This document shows positions 37,867 to 47,824 of a stretch of DNA of 64,000 nucleotides, piece by piece. Positions within the stretch are counted from its first letter, which is position 1. Every line of letters starts with the position of its first letter. The stretch covers positions 124,001-188,000 of the forward strand of contig NZ_JACIDI010000004.1 in NCBI RefSeq assembly GCF_014196225.1, in the 5' to 3' direction. The notes under the pieces are model-generated. The model was given only the letters and a program-made list of their open reading frames with translations, had not been told where the DNA came from and did no database searches. A program made the translations under genes and the position numbers. This DNA comes from Bacteroides pyogenes. Its GTDB lineage: Bacteria; Bacteroidota; Bacteroidia; Bacteroidales; Bacteroidaceae.

Positions 37867-38448
37867 ATGATTCAGATAGATGATGTAGTGGTCAGCTTGG
37901 ATGTGTTGCGCGAGAAGTTTCTTTGCAACTTAGAAGTCTGCAAGGGGGAATGTTGCATTGAAGGCGATGCCGGCGCACCGGTAGAACTCGATGAAGTGCA
38001 AAAGTTGGAGGAAGTGCTGCCCATCGTGTGGGATGAGCTTGCGCCGGAAGCCCGTGCCGTGATTGAGAAACAAGGTGTGGTGTATACCGATGAAGAAGGC
38101 GATTTGGTGACTTCTATCGTAAATCGTAAAGATTGCGTATTTACTGCCTACGATGAGAAAGGGTGCTGCTATTGCACCATTGAGAAGGCTTTCAGAGAAG
38201 GTAAGACCGACTTTTATAAACCTGTGTCATGCCATCTTTACCCTATCCGCATCGGAGATTACGGTCCGTATAAGGCAGTGAACTATCATCGTTGGGATGT
38301 GTGCAAGGCAGCCGTGCTGCTGGGAAAGAAAGAGAATCTGCCTGTCTATAAGTTCTTAAAAGAACCGTTGATCCGTAAGTTTGGCGAGGCATGGTACAGG
38401 GAACTCGAACAGGCTGTTGAGGAACTGAAAAGGCAAAACTATCTTTAA
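37867..38448 (+). CDS. DUF3109 family cysteine-rich protein
   Basis: A 193-residue cytosolic protein with several cysteine clusters: FLCNLEVCKGECCIEGDAGA, KDCVF, GCCYCTIEKAF, SCHLYPIRI and RWDVCKAA. This is the DUF3109 family, conserved in Bacteroidetes and related to YkgJ-like putative metal or Fe-S binding proteins. Function is unknown. TAAATTTG (37833-37840) may be its -7 box. It stands alone, with a hairpin terminator shared with gyrB on the other side. Confidence 0.85.
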   Translation: MIQIDDVVVSLDVLREKFLCNLEVCKGECCIEGDAGAPVELDEVQKLEEVLPIVWDELAPEARAVIEKQGVVYTDEEGDLVTSIVNRKDCVFTAYDEKGCCYCTIEKAFREGKTDFYKPVSCHLYPIRIGDYGPYKAVNYHRWDVCKAAVLLGKKENLPVYKFLKEPLIRKFGEAWYRELEQAVEELKRQNYL

Positions 38449-38597
38449 TCTCAAATTCTGTTTTATTCGGGAATCAAAATGTAGCGGTCTATTAAACTCT
38501 GCTTCTGGGAAAAATTTAAAGCCACTGTCTATTTCTGAGTTCAGCGGAATATTAGTGGGGACTACGCATAAATCGTTCCTGTAGAATGAAACAGAGA

Positions 38598-38633
38598 GCG
38601 CCGGCTACGAAAGGGAAACTTTCGAGCCGGCGC
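38598..38633. terminator. Hairpin between convergent DUF3109 gene and gyrB
   Basis: GCGCCGGCT, one mismatch, CGAAAG pairs with CTTTCG, one mismatch, GCCGGCGC around a short loop (38598-38633). It is very GC-rich and probably terminates from both sides. Confidence 0.8.
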
Positions 38634-38682
38634 TTCTTCGCTGTAAGATGCGAGGTTGGTTTATAAAAACGTGTGATTAAAA

Positions 38683-40797
<2,115 letters not shown>

Positions 40798-40859
40798 TTA
40801 TGTTCGTGAAAATCTTATCCGCCGGAAGATTACTTCCTGTATATGGTATATGCAAGAAA

Positions 40860-40880
40860 GGCCGAACTATAAGTTCGACC
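40860..40880 (-). terminator. Terminator of rpsT
   Basis: Minus strand GGTCGAAC, short loop, GTTCGGCC followed by TTTCTT, 44 nt after the rpsT stop. Confidence 0.75.
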
Positions 40881-40923
40881 TGATGATATGTGGAATTGTT
40901 TTTAATTCTTCCTTCTTGTTTTC

Positions 40924-41178
40924 TTAAGCAAGCTTGTTGATGTGGATGGCCAGCTTGGATTTCAAGTTGTTGGCTTTGTTCTTATGAATGATGTTTCTCT
41001 TAGCCAATTTATCCAGCATCTTGGTGACGCTCGGAAACATTGCAACCGCCTCGTCTTTATCTGTCGTTGCGCGAAGCTTCCTAACAGCATTTCTCATGGT
41101 CTTGCCATAATATCTGTTGTGAAGTCTTCTTGTTTTTTCCTGTCTGATTCTTTTCAGTGATGATTTGTGATTTGCCAT
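40924..41178 (-). CDS. rpsT: 30S ribosomal protein S20
   Basis: An 84-residue basic protein: [33 protein letters not shown], and [20 protein letters not shown]. This is the whole S20 fold of three helices, which binds the 16S rRNA 5' domain and helix 44. A tRNA-Glu gene lies 42 nt upstream on the same strand behind a consensus promoter, so both are probably one transcript. A terminator follows. Confidence 0.96.
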   Translation of the reverse strand: MANHKSSLKRIRQEKTRRLHNRYYGKTMRNAVRKLRATTDKDEAVAMFPSVTKMLDKLAKRNIIHKNKANNLKSKLAIHINKLA

Positions 41179-41220
41179 TTCGACTAATCTATTTTTAGTT
41201 TTTTTATTCTTTATAAATTG

Positions 41221-41292
41221 TAGCCCGTGGGGGAATCGAACCCCCCTTTCAAGAATGAAAATCTTGCGTCCTAACCGATAGACGAACGGGCC
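41221..41292 (-). tRNA. tRNA-Glu (anticodon TTC)
   Basis: On the minus strand the sequence folds as a cloverleaf: acceptor GGCCCGT with ACGGGCT and discriminator A; D arm with TCGGTTAGGA; anticodon stem CAAGA/TCTTG with loop TTTTCAT giving anticodon TTC (41259-41257); T arm GGGGGTTCGATTCCCCC. CCA is not encoded. It reads GAA and GAG and is also the usual substrate for haem synthesis through HemA. It sits directly before rpsT. Confidence 0.95.
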
Positions 41293-41357
41293 ATTCTATT
41301 TTTGCATTTCTGCAGTTTTGCGCTCTTGAATCTGTGTTTGTTTCTCGATTTCGGATG

Positions 41358-41388
41358 CAAAGGTAGGAACTTTTTTGAAACTGACAAA
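41358..41388 (-). promoter_or_regulatory. Consensus promoter of tRNA-Glu and rpsT
   Basis: Minus strand TTTG (41388-41385), a 19-nt spacer, TACCTTTG (41365-41358): full consensus, about 65 nt before the tRNA 5' end. Confidence 0.75.
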
Positions 41389-41831
41389 TGTTTCTCGAAT
41401 ATTTTTTGTGCATTTCTTTTTCTTTTCTTTCCCTTGTTTTAATTTGTATCTGATATTCAGTCAGATATCTGTTTCGTGTTTTGCCCTTTTTATTCCGTTA
41501 CTTGCCATGACGCGACATGTTTGTTTTTGCAAGTCTTCGCTGCCCTCTCTTCATTTTAGATGTTATCGGCAGTATTACAACAACATAGGTGTTGCTGTGA
41601 TTCTTGGTAGAAAGTTTCATTTCAAACGATGTAGCCGACTCCTAAATTTATCCTCAGGCAATTATTGGTAATCTTTGGCAGAAAGTTTCATTTCAAATGC
41701 CATAGACAGTCTTAAAAGAATATGCTTTTGATGAATCCGTGCCCTTTCAAGGGGGGTGACAGGGACTGTAGGGGGGGTAAACAGGGCATTCACGACCTTA
41801 AGACAACGGGCAGCTATATTTGACAGAGGCT
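41389..41831. other. Intergenic stretch with two-copy repeat, no gene
   Basis: GAAAGTTTCATTTCAAA occurs at 41610-41626 and 41681-41697 (step 71). G-rich runs lie at 41750-41780. A TATATTTG box at 41815-41822 could start a transcript across the 65-bp repeats toward recO. Open frames are short and unrecognised. Confidence 0.45.
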
Positions 41832-42040
41832 TGTCTGGGTTTTCAACCTTTGAACATGTGTGGATTCGGAAATGTGTCTGCTGTGTTCGGCAGCACTGTC
41901 TGGGTTTTCAACCTTTGAACATGTGTGGATTCGGAAATGTGTCTGCTGTGTTCGGCAGCACTGTCTGGGTTTTCAACCTTTGAACATATGTGGATTCGAA
42001 AGTGCGTCTGCTGTGTTCGACAAGGACTGTCGGGTTTTTG
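41832..42040. repeat. 65-bp tandem repeat upstream of recO
   Basis: Units start TGTCTGGGTTTTCAACC at 41832, 41897 and 41962, with a degenerate fourth (TGTCGGGTTTTTGAAC) at 42028 and a trace at 41767. Steps are 65, 65 and 66. Within each unit three related parts of about 21-23 bp are visible (TTTTCAACC, GGATTCGGAA, TGTTCGGCAG), so the 65-mer looks like a trimer of a degenerate 22-mer. Confidence 0.9.
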
Positions 42041-42086
42041 AACAAGCATGTTTCTTTTAATTCTCTTTCGGATCGAGATTTTTATG

Positions 42087-42094
42087 TACATTTG
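42087..42094 (+). promoter_or_regulatory. -7 box of recO
   Basis: TACATTTG fits TAnnTTTG and lies 24 nt before the recO ATG at 42119. It excludes the longer start at 41990, which lies in the repeat array. Confidence 0.5.
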
Positions 42095-42118
42095 TTGTTG
42101 AAACCTGAAACGAACGAT

Positions 42119-42847
42119 ATGCTCCAAAAGTCAAAAGGCATAGTGCTCCATACGTTGAAGTACAACGATAATTCCGTTATTGTAGACATGTACACGGAGT
42201 TGTCGGGCAGGACCTCCTTCCTTGTGCCTGTTCCGCGTTCGCGGAAAGCTGCGGTGAAGGCGGTGTTGTTCCAGCCTTTGTCTCTTATCGAGTTCGAAGC
42301 CGACTATCGTCCCAACGCTACCTTGTACCGGATGAAAGAAGCCAAGTCTTTCTATCCTTTTTCGTCGCTTCCTTATGATCCGTATAAATCCTCCATCGCC
42401 CTCTTTCTTGCCGAATTCCTTTATAGGGCGGTGCGTGAGGAGGCGGAAAATAAACCGTTGTTCGCCTACTTGCAGCATTCGGTGGTTTGGTTGGATGAGT
42501 GCAGGCAAGGCTTTGCCAACTTCCATCTGGTGTTTCTTATGCGGCTTTCACGCTTTTTGGGGTTTTATCCGAATTTGGAAAACTATCGTCCGGGCGATTA
42601 TTTCGACCTGCTGAATGCTTGTTTCACATCCACCCGCCCCCGTTTGCATGCGTCGTACATATCTCCCGAAGAGTCGGCACGCGTGTTGCGGCTGATGCGT
42701 ATGAATTACGACACGATGCACCTTTTCGCCATGAACCGCGTTGAAAGAACCCGCTGTCTGACTATCATCAATGACTATTATCGGTTACATCTGCCAGATT
42801 TTCCCGTATTGAAATCGCTGGAGGTGCTTAAAGAGCTGTTCGATTGA
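42119..42847 (+). CDS. recO: DNA repair protein RecO
   Basis: A 242-residue protein with the RecO N-terminal OB domain ([32 protein letters not shown]) and the helical C-terminal part ([35 protein letters not shown]). It lacks an obvious CxxC zinc motif. RecO loads RecA at SSB-covered gaps together with RecR. It is translated from ATG 42119, after the promoter. Its last codons (LKELFD, stop) are repeated downstream at 66- and 65-bp steps. Confidence 0.9.
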   Translation: MLQKSKGIVLHTLKYNDNSVIVDMYTELSGRTSFLVPVPRSRKAAVKAVLFQPLSLIEFEADYRPNATLYRMKEAKSFYPFSSLPYDPYKSSIALFLAEFLYRAVREEAENKPLFAYLQHSVVWLDECRQGFANFHLVFLMRLSRFLGFYPNLENYRPGDYFDLLNACFTSTRPRLHASYISPEESARVLRLMRMNYDTMHLFAMNRVERTRCLTIINDYYRLHLPDFPVLKSLEVLKELFD

Positions 42848-43049
42848 ACCGGTTCGAATCTCGGCTCTAAGCGCATTTGACGGAGATAGGTGCTTAAAGA
42901 GCTGTTTGATTGAACCGCCTTTGATAGTTTTTCTATATGTATAATTATGGTAAGAGATGATCGCACTTATCTATATTAGTAGAACATGTCGTTTCTTCTA
43001 TAGGTCTAATTATAGCTGTATCCTTAAAGAACTGTTTGATTGAACCGCC
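42822..43049. repeat. 65-66-bp repeat seeded by the 3' end of recO
   Basis: AGGTGCTTAAAGAGCTGT from 42822 (coding end of recO plus stop) recurs at 42888 (step 66) and, diverged, at 43018 (CTTAAAGAACTGTTTGATTG; two further steps of 65). A middle copy is decayed, but another phrase in the unit, TTCTATATGTATAATTAT at 42931, recurs at 42996, again 65 bp on. Confidence 0.85.
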
Positions 43050-43284
43050 CGGCGGATATTTGACGGGCGATGCTTTCCCGCTTGGTCGCAGATCCCTCCC
43101 TACGCGCCAATTATGGTTTGGCCGCATGAGGTAAAAAGTACCATGCGTTTCTTCTGACAAGGCGATGAGTTCGCTTCATCTTTTATAATATTGCTGCAAG
43201 AGCCTTGTTTAGTTCTACAATTTAGTTGCAAGCTATATATACATATATCTTGCCCTACTTTTTCACTTGTTCCGTTATCCTGAT
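43050..43284. other. Intergenic stretch, nothing recognised
   Basis: No gene or clear signal is seen. Short frames on both strands match nothing I know. Confidence 0.4.
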
Positions 43285-43380
43285 TTTAGTTGACTGCTGT
43301 TATTACAATGCCTGTTTAAAGTTGACTCAGTTAATTGCTATTCCTCATTTAAGTTTACTTTATTTGTTTTCCAATTATAT
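43285..43380 (+). repeat. 32-bp triplicated upstream element
   Basis: AGTTGACT, AGTTGACT and AGTTTACT lie at 43288, 43320 and 43352, exactly 32 bp apart, within larger similar units. The third unit contains the -33 box of the next promoter. It may be an upstream binding region for the gene at 43478. Confidence 0.5.
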
Positions 43381-43393
43381 CTGACTATATTTC
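43363..43393 (+). promoter_or_regulatory. Promoter of the truncated winged-helix gene
   Basis: TTTG (43363-43366), a 19-nt spacer, TATATTTC (43386-43393). Predicted start of transcription about 43398, just before three operator-like repeats. Confidence 0.6.
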
Positions 43394-43399
43394 CATAAT

Positions 43400-43460
43400 A
43401 TTCGTGTAATACAAATGTGTTTTATTCGTGTTTCACAGCAGCCGAGTATTCGTGTAACAC
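43400..43460 (+). promoter_or_regulatory. Three-copy operator-like repeat, 24-bp step
   Basis: ATTCGTGTAATAC (43400-43412), ATTCGTGTTTCAC (43424-43436) and ATTCGTGTAACAC (43448-43460), each 24 bp after the last. The core GTGT-ACAC is itself a dyad. They lie between the predicted start of transcription and the ATG at 43478, a good place for repression by the gene's own DNA-binding product. Confidence 0.6.
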
Positions 43461-43477
43461 ATAAAAGGATCAAGATT

Positions 43478-43873
43478 ATGGCAACGATAGCAGAACTGTC
43501 AGCATCTTCTTTGGATGCGCTGAAACAAGTGCAACAGGGTAATGATTTTACGATAATTAGAAATAGTGACTTATCCCGGACACACATAAAAAGATTGGTT
43601 GATAATCATTTTCTCAAACCCATCATAAAAGGCTGGTACGTGGTTACCGACCCAAGAGTAATGCCGGGTGACAGTACGGCATGGTATGCTTCGTTTTGGA
43701 ATTTTATCGCCCGGTATGCCGATGAACGCTACGGCAATGAGTGGTGTTTATCCGCCGAACAATCGTTGTCGATATATACAGGTGCTACCATCATACCTAA
43801 CCAAGTTCTTATAAGAGCGCCTAAAGGCAATGATTATATGGTTCCGTTAATTCCTCCGCCCTTTGATACATAA
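43478..43873 (+). pseudogene. Truncated AbiEi/Fic-type winged-helix N-terminal domain
   Basis: 131 residues from ATG 43478 (AAGGA upstream): MATIAELSASSLDALKQVQQ, FTIIRNSDLSRTHIKRLVDN, KPIIKGWYVVTDPR, EWCLSAEQSLSIYTGAT. This resembles the N-terminal winged helix of AbiEi-type antitoxins and of Bacteroides Fic-family proteins carrying such a domain; I recall the latter from memory and cannot confirm it. The frame stops soon after MVPLIPPPFDT, where longer relatives continue, and no toxin or Fic motif (HPFxxGNG) follows. A short open stretch in another frame (about 43869-44004) might be decayed sequence. Preceded by an unusually rich set of repeats. Confidence 0.5.
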
Positions 43874-43988
43874 GAAACGGATTGCTCAGTATCAATGCTT
43901 TATCATGGGATACTGTTCCTGATTGCAGACCTATTGTGAACGATAGTTCTTTCCACTTCCGGGATGAAGCAGAGACCGTCGTATCTAT

Positions 43989-44165
43989 TAATGTATGCCC
44001 ACCGCGCTGACTATATATGCCCACCGTGGTGGCTATATATGGCTACCGTGGTGGCTATATATGGCTACCGTGGTGGCTATATATGGCTACCGTGGTGGCT
44101 ATATATGGTTACCCATGATGACTATATATGCCTACCATGCTGAGTATATATGTATACCACGGTGA
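43989..44165. repeat. 22-bp palindromic tandem array, about eight units
   Basis: TATATATG recurs at 44012, 44034, 44056, 44078, 44100, 44123 and 44145 (steps 22, 22, 22, 22, 23, 22), with a degenerate unit before. Each unit is TATATATG followed by GCTACCGTGGTGGC, a dyad GCYACC-GT-GGTRGC joined by a self-complementary TA run. It lies between the truncated gene and yqeY. Confidence 0.9.
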
Positions 44166-44285
44166 GAAAAAACATCTGTGGAATCAGATAAGAAACCTGC
44201 CGGATTGCAATATGATAAGATATTGAGGCTTTAGCTGAAAGCTATAAGAATAAACAGGCTTGTGAGATGAAAGAAGCATAAAAGT

Positions 44286-44316
44286 CGTTTCAGCGTCAGG
44301 AGCATTCGCTGAAACG
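44286..44316 (-). terminator. Probable terminator of the division cluster after yqeY
   Basis: CGTTTCAGCG (44286-44295) pairs perfectly with CGCTGAAACG (44307-44316); on the minus strand ACTTTTAT follows. It is about 150 nt beyond the yqeY stop, with the yqeY-derived repeats in between. Confidence 0.65.
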
Positions 44317-44482
44317 GCTTTATAAATAAGCATGAAGCAGTTCCAATTATGCGTATGGAACAAATTCCTGACGCTGAAGCGGCTTTATAAATAAGAAGTC
44401 TCGGTTACCCCAACAGCAGGGCGATTTCACATCGCTTCACTTTTAAAGCTTTATAGATAAGGAGTTTCAGTTATCCCAACAG
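44317..44482. repeat. 65-66-bp repeat seeded by the 3' end of yqeY
   Basis: The yqeY end with its stop (44448-44482; plus strand GCTTTATAGATAAGGAGT then TTCAGTTATCCCAACAG) recurs at 44382-44416 as GCTTTATAAATAAGAAGT then CTCGGTTACCCCAACAG (step 66), and in part at 44317 (GCTTTATAAATAAGCATGAA; step 65). Confidence 0.9.
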
Positions 44483-44920
44483 TTCTTTTACTTTGGCGGA
44501 TATGGCACGGCCTTCGGCTATGCCTGCGAGTTTCTTCGAAGCCACTCCCATCACTTTCCCCATATCTTTGCCGCCGATGGCGCCGGTTTCGGCAATGATT
44601 TCTTTCAGTGCGGCTTCCAACTCTTCTGCCGAAAGCTGTTTGGGCAGATAGGCTTCCATAACGGCCACTTGCGCCAATTCGGCGTCTGCCAGATCCTGGC
44701 GAGCCTGCCCTTTGTAGATTTCGGCGGCATCTTTTCCTTGCTTAACCAGTTTCTGGATAATCTTCAAGGCAGCATCGTCTGTCAACGAATCGTTTGCTCC
44801 CGGAGCGGTTTTCGCTTCGATGAAGAACTTCTTTACATTTCTCAAAGTTTCCAAAGCTACTTTGTCCTTAGCTTTCATTGCGTTTTTAATGTCTTCGCTG
44901 ACTCGGTCGAATAAGTCCAT
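44471..44920 (-). CDS. yqeY: GatB/YqeY domain protein
   Basis: A 149-residue protein: MDLFDRVSEDIKNAMKAKDK, ALETLRNVKKFFIEAK, AEIYKGQARQDLADAELAQV, IGGKDMGKVMGVASKKLAGI. Matches YqeY, the helical tail domain shared with GatB that is thought to bind tRNA; its cell role is unclear. It follows ftsZ by 16 nt as the last gene of the division cluster, an arrangement I recall from Bacteroides. Confidence 0.92.
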   Translation of the reverse strand: MDLFDRVSEDIKNAMKAKDKVALETLRNVKKFFIEAKTAPGANDSLTDDAALKIIQKLVKQGKDAAEIYKGQARQDLADAELAQVAVMEAYLPKQLSAEELEAALKEIIAETGAIGGKDMGKVMGVASKKLAGIAEGRAISAKVKELLG

Positions 44921-44936
44921 ATTTGTATCGGTTTTG

Positions 44937-46247
44937 TTAGAACGTTATGATTCCATCATTATCTACAGCATCTTCGGCAGCCGCTTCTTCTTCGATGGCT
45001 GCTTTCGTCTTTATTTTGGTGAGTGTCGTTTTGTCGCGCAGATAAGCGGGCGAATCTTCCACCATGGCGATGATGTCTTCATTGTCCATATCCTCGCTGT
45101 TGAACAGATAAACGTGGCGGCGCTTGCGGATGTTTCTGCTTCCGATACCGCCGGCGCTTTCACCGTAGGCTCTGCGAATGCGCTCTTTGTTCTTCTCTTT
45201 CTCCTCTTCGAGTTGCATTTGGCGTTCCTCTTCTTCCTGACTGCGCGCTTCGTGCAGGCTGTCCATACCGGGCACGTCTTCTACGCCGAACCCGGTAGCC
45301 AGTACGGTAATCTTTACTTTCGTCTCCAGCGCATTGTCCATGGCCACACCCCATATCACTTCCACACCCTCTCGGAATTTGCTCATGAATTCGTGTATCT
45401 CGTTCATTTCCTCCATCATCAATTCCGACGACGGACAGAACGATACGTTGAGCATCACTTTCTTTGCGTTGAAGATGTCGTTATTGTTCAGCAGCGGCGA
45501 ATGCAAAGCATCGTCGATGGCTTTCGTCACCCGGTTTTCGCCTTCTCCGAATCCGGTGCTCATGATGGCTACGCCACCGTCTTTGAGAATCGTTTTCACA
45601 TCGGCGAAGTCGAGATTCACCGTACCGCGCATGGTAATGATTTCGGCAATGCTTTTGGCGGCGATAGAAAGTGTGTCATCCGCCTTGCCGAACGCGTTCA
45701 TAAAGGTAAGGTCGGCATAGATTTCGCGCAGACGCTCGTTGTTGATTACCAACAAGGCGTCGACGTGCCGGGCGATGCGTTCCACTCCGTCCAAAGCCTG
45801 AATGATTTTCTTTTCACCCTCGAAGATAAAGGGTATGGTTACGATGCCTACGGTGAGAATATCCATTTCTTTGGCTACACGTGCGATGACAGGAGCCGCT
45901 CCCGTACCGGTCCCGCCTCCCATACCGGCAGTGATGAATACCATTTTAGTACCGTCGTTCAGTAATGCCCTGATATCTTCGATGCTTTCTTCGGCAGCGT
46001 CGCGCGCACGTTCGGGGCGGTTGCCCGCTCCTAATCCTTGCGTTATGTTGCGTCCCAGTTGTAGTTTCACCGGAACGGGCGATTCCGCCAATGCCTGATT
46101 GTCGGTATTGCAGAGAACGAACGTTACGTCGTGTATGCCTTCCCGGTACATGTGGTTTACGGCATTACCTCCACCTCCACCTACACCGATTACTTTGATG
46201 ATTTTAGGTGAATCGGTCGGGAAATCGAATTGTACTATCTCGTCCAT
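44937..46247 (-). CDS. ftsZ: Cell division protein FtsZ
   Basis: A 436-residue tubulin homologue. IIKVIGVGGGGGNAVNHM opens the GTPase, the signature GGGTGTG is at 110-116, and the T7 loop NLDFADVKTIL follows. A charged linker (EEEERQMQLEEEKEKN) leads to a peptide DSPAYLR like the usual C-terminal FtsA-binding peptide, but here about 35 more residues follow, ending DNDGIITF. It polymerises into the division ring. It is 28 nt downstream of ftsA and followed by yqeY. Confidence 0.97.
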   Translation of the reverse strand: MDEIVQFDFPTDSPKIIKVIGVGGGGGNAVNHMYREGIHDVTFVLCNTDNQALAESPVPVKLQLGRNITQGLGAGNRPERARDAAEESIEDIRALLNDGTKMVFITAGMGGGTGTGAAPVIARVAKEMDILTVGIVTIPFIFEGEKKIIQALDGVERIARHVDALLVINNERLREIYADLTFMNAFGKADDTLSIAAKSIAEIITMRGTVNLDFADVKTILKDGGVAIMSTGFGEGENRVTKAIDDALHSPLLNNNDIFNAKKVMLNVSFCPSSELMMEEMNEIHEFMSKFREGVEVIWGVAMDNALETKVKITVLATGFGVEDVPGMDSLHEARSQEEEERQMQLEEEKEKNKERIRRAYGESAGGIGSRNIRKRRHVYLFNSEDMDNEDIIAMVEDSPAYLRDKTTLTKIKTKAAIEEEAAAEDAVDNDGIITF

Positions 46248-46275
46248 ATCTTAATTTGTTATTGTTTTATCACAT

Positions 46276-47742
46276 TTAGTTCATTTTATCATCTTCAAAG
46301 AAGTCTTTGGTGATGGCGTCTATTTTGCGCTGAATCCAGCTTGGGCCTGCCGCTTTTTTTCTGGCTTCTTTCTCCTCTCTCTCTCTCTCTTTGCGCTTTC
46401 TCTCCTCTTCTTTAGCAGCAGCTTTAGCGGCTTTCTCTTCTTGTTCGCGCTTCAATTTGGCTTGTCTGGTTTGCTCTTGTAGTTCCAGATCGTCTTCAAA
46501 CATGTCGCCGGTTTGTTCTTTGCCGGCTTGTCCATCGATTTTCAGACCAGGGTGAGTGTTTGCCCTGACCGCTTCGGGCTGTACGGTTTCCATAAGGCAG
46601 CAGTTTTGGTTTCCTTCGAACAGAAGACCGAACAAGGTGTTTTGCGAACCGTCTTTTTTCAAGATTTCGCCATACGCATGAACCGTGTTGCGTGGAAGTT
46701 TGGCTACGCGTATTTTATCTATCTTGCTACGCTTGCGCAGCATTTCGTCAAGATTCTTCAGATTTATGGCGCCTCCTGTGATAACAAGTCCTGCCAACAG
46801 CTTGTCTTCGTAGCCGGAAAGCTGGATTTGATTCCAGACATTCGAGATGATTTCTTCAGCCCGCGCCCCGATGATTTCGTTCAGTTGGCTCACCGTGATT
46901 GTCCGGCTTTCGTCTTCCAGCTTGCAAACAGCCGGCTGCTCTTCATTCTCTTCTTCGTATAGAGCGTCTCCGTAAGTCTTTTTCAACCGTTCGGCTTCCT
47001 CTTCCTCTATCTGTAAGGTTGTGATGTCCCTCGTAATACTGTTTCCTCCCAAAGGCAATACGGTGAGAAAACGGAGAATGTTGTTCTTGTACACGGAGAT
47101 CGTAGTGGTATCCGCTCCGAAATCGACAAGGGCGCAGCCCGAACGGCGTTCGCTTTCGGTCAACACCGCGTTGGCGGTAACCAGAGGCGATACGAGCTGT
47201 TCGGCGATTTCTATCTTCGCCTGCCGGAAGCAATGTTCTAAATTCTTTCGCAAAGAAGCGCGGGCAACAATATTGAGGAAACGCCCTTCGATATGGCTTC
47301 CCACTACGCCGACAGGATTGGCTTGAAGATTATTCCCTATTTTATATTCTTGCGGAGCCACTTCCAGCACCTCCATATCCACTAACGGAACCGAAATATT
47401 CTCATCACCTATACCGCTTATAATCTTTTCCGAAATGACCGTTTCTTCTTCCAGATCGCGGCTTACCACATTGCGAACGGTGCGGATAGACTGTCCTCCA
47501 ATGCCTACATACACTTTGGCAATCGAGTTCTTCAACTCGCTTTCCAGCCTGTTGATGATGGAAGTAAGGCTCTGCGCCGTCTTATCTAAGTTGAAGATTA
47601 TGCCTTTGCGGATAAAAGTTGAAGAATCTTCCTGAGCATAAGCCAGCACTTGCATGCTTCCGTCGCTGTTCTTTTTTCCAGCCACACCGGCTATCTTCGA
47701 TGAACCCAGCTCAATGGCGGCGATAAATTCTGTTGTTGCCAT
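46276..47742 (-). CDS. ftsA: Cell division protein FtsA
   Basis: A 488-residue actin-like ATPase. AAIELGSSKIAGVAGKK (phosphate 1), GCALVDFGADTTTISVYKNN (phosphate 2) and LAGLVITGGAINLKNLDEML (adenosine) are present. The SHS2 domain lies in between (IAKVYVGIGGQSIRTVRN). A long K/E/R coiled region (KREQEEKAAKAAAKEEER) precedes the membrane-binding amphipathic tail WIQRKIDAITKDFFED. It anchors FtsZ to the membrane. Between ftsQ and ftsZ. Confidence 0.96.
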   Translation of the reverse strand: MATTEFIAAIELGSSKIAGVAGKKNSDGSMQVLAYAQEDSSTFIRKGIIFNLDKTAQSLTSIINRLESELKNSIAKVYVGIGGQSIRTVRNVVSRDLEEETVISEKIISGIGDENISVPLVDMEVLEVAPQEYKIGNNLQANPVGVVGSHIEGRFLNIVARASLRKNLEHCFRQAKIEIAEQLVSPLVTANAVLTESERRSGCALVDFGADTTTISVYKNNILRFLTVLPLGGNSITRDITTLQIEEEEAERLKKTYGDALYEEENEEQPAVCKLEDESRTITVSQLNEIIGARAEEIISNVWNQIQLSGYEDKLLAGLVITGGAINLKNLDEMLRKRSKIDKIRVAKLPRNTVHAYGEILKKDGSQNTLFGLLFEGNQNCCLMETVQPEAVRANTHPGLKIDGQAGKEQTGDMFEDDLELQEQTRQAKLKREQEEKAAKAAAKEEERKRKEREREEKEARKKAAGPSWIQRKIDAITKDFFEDDKMN

Positions 47743-47824
47743 GTCTATATTTATTTTTTATAATATTCAAATAAGCTCATTGCGGCGATACATCCTGTCG
47801 CTGATGCTTCTCGCCGGTTGTTAA

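Noticed and set aside
41843..42127. ORFs across the 65-bp repeat, including a longer recO start at 41990
   Set aside because: The frames follow the repeat. The recO -7 box at 42087-42094 lies downstream of the longer start, so ATG 42119 is preferred.
43989..44165. CRISPR-like array
   Set aside because: Units of 22 bp follow each other without unique spacers, no cas genes are present, and all copies vary together. It is a plain tandem array.
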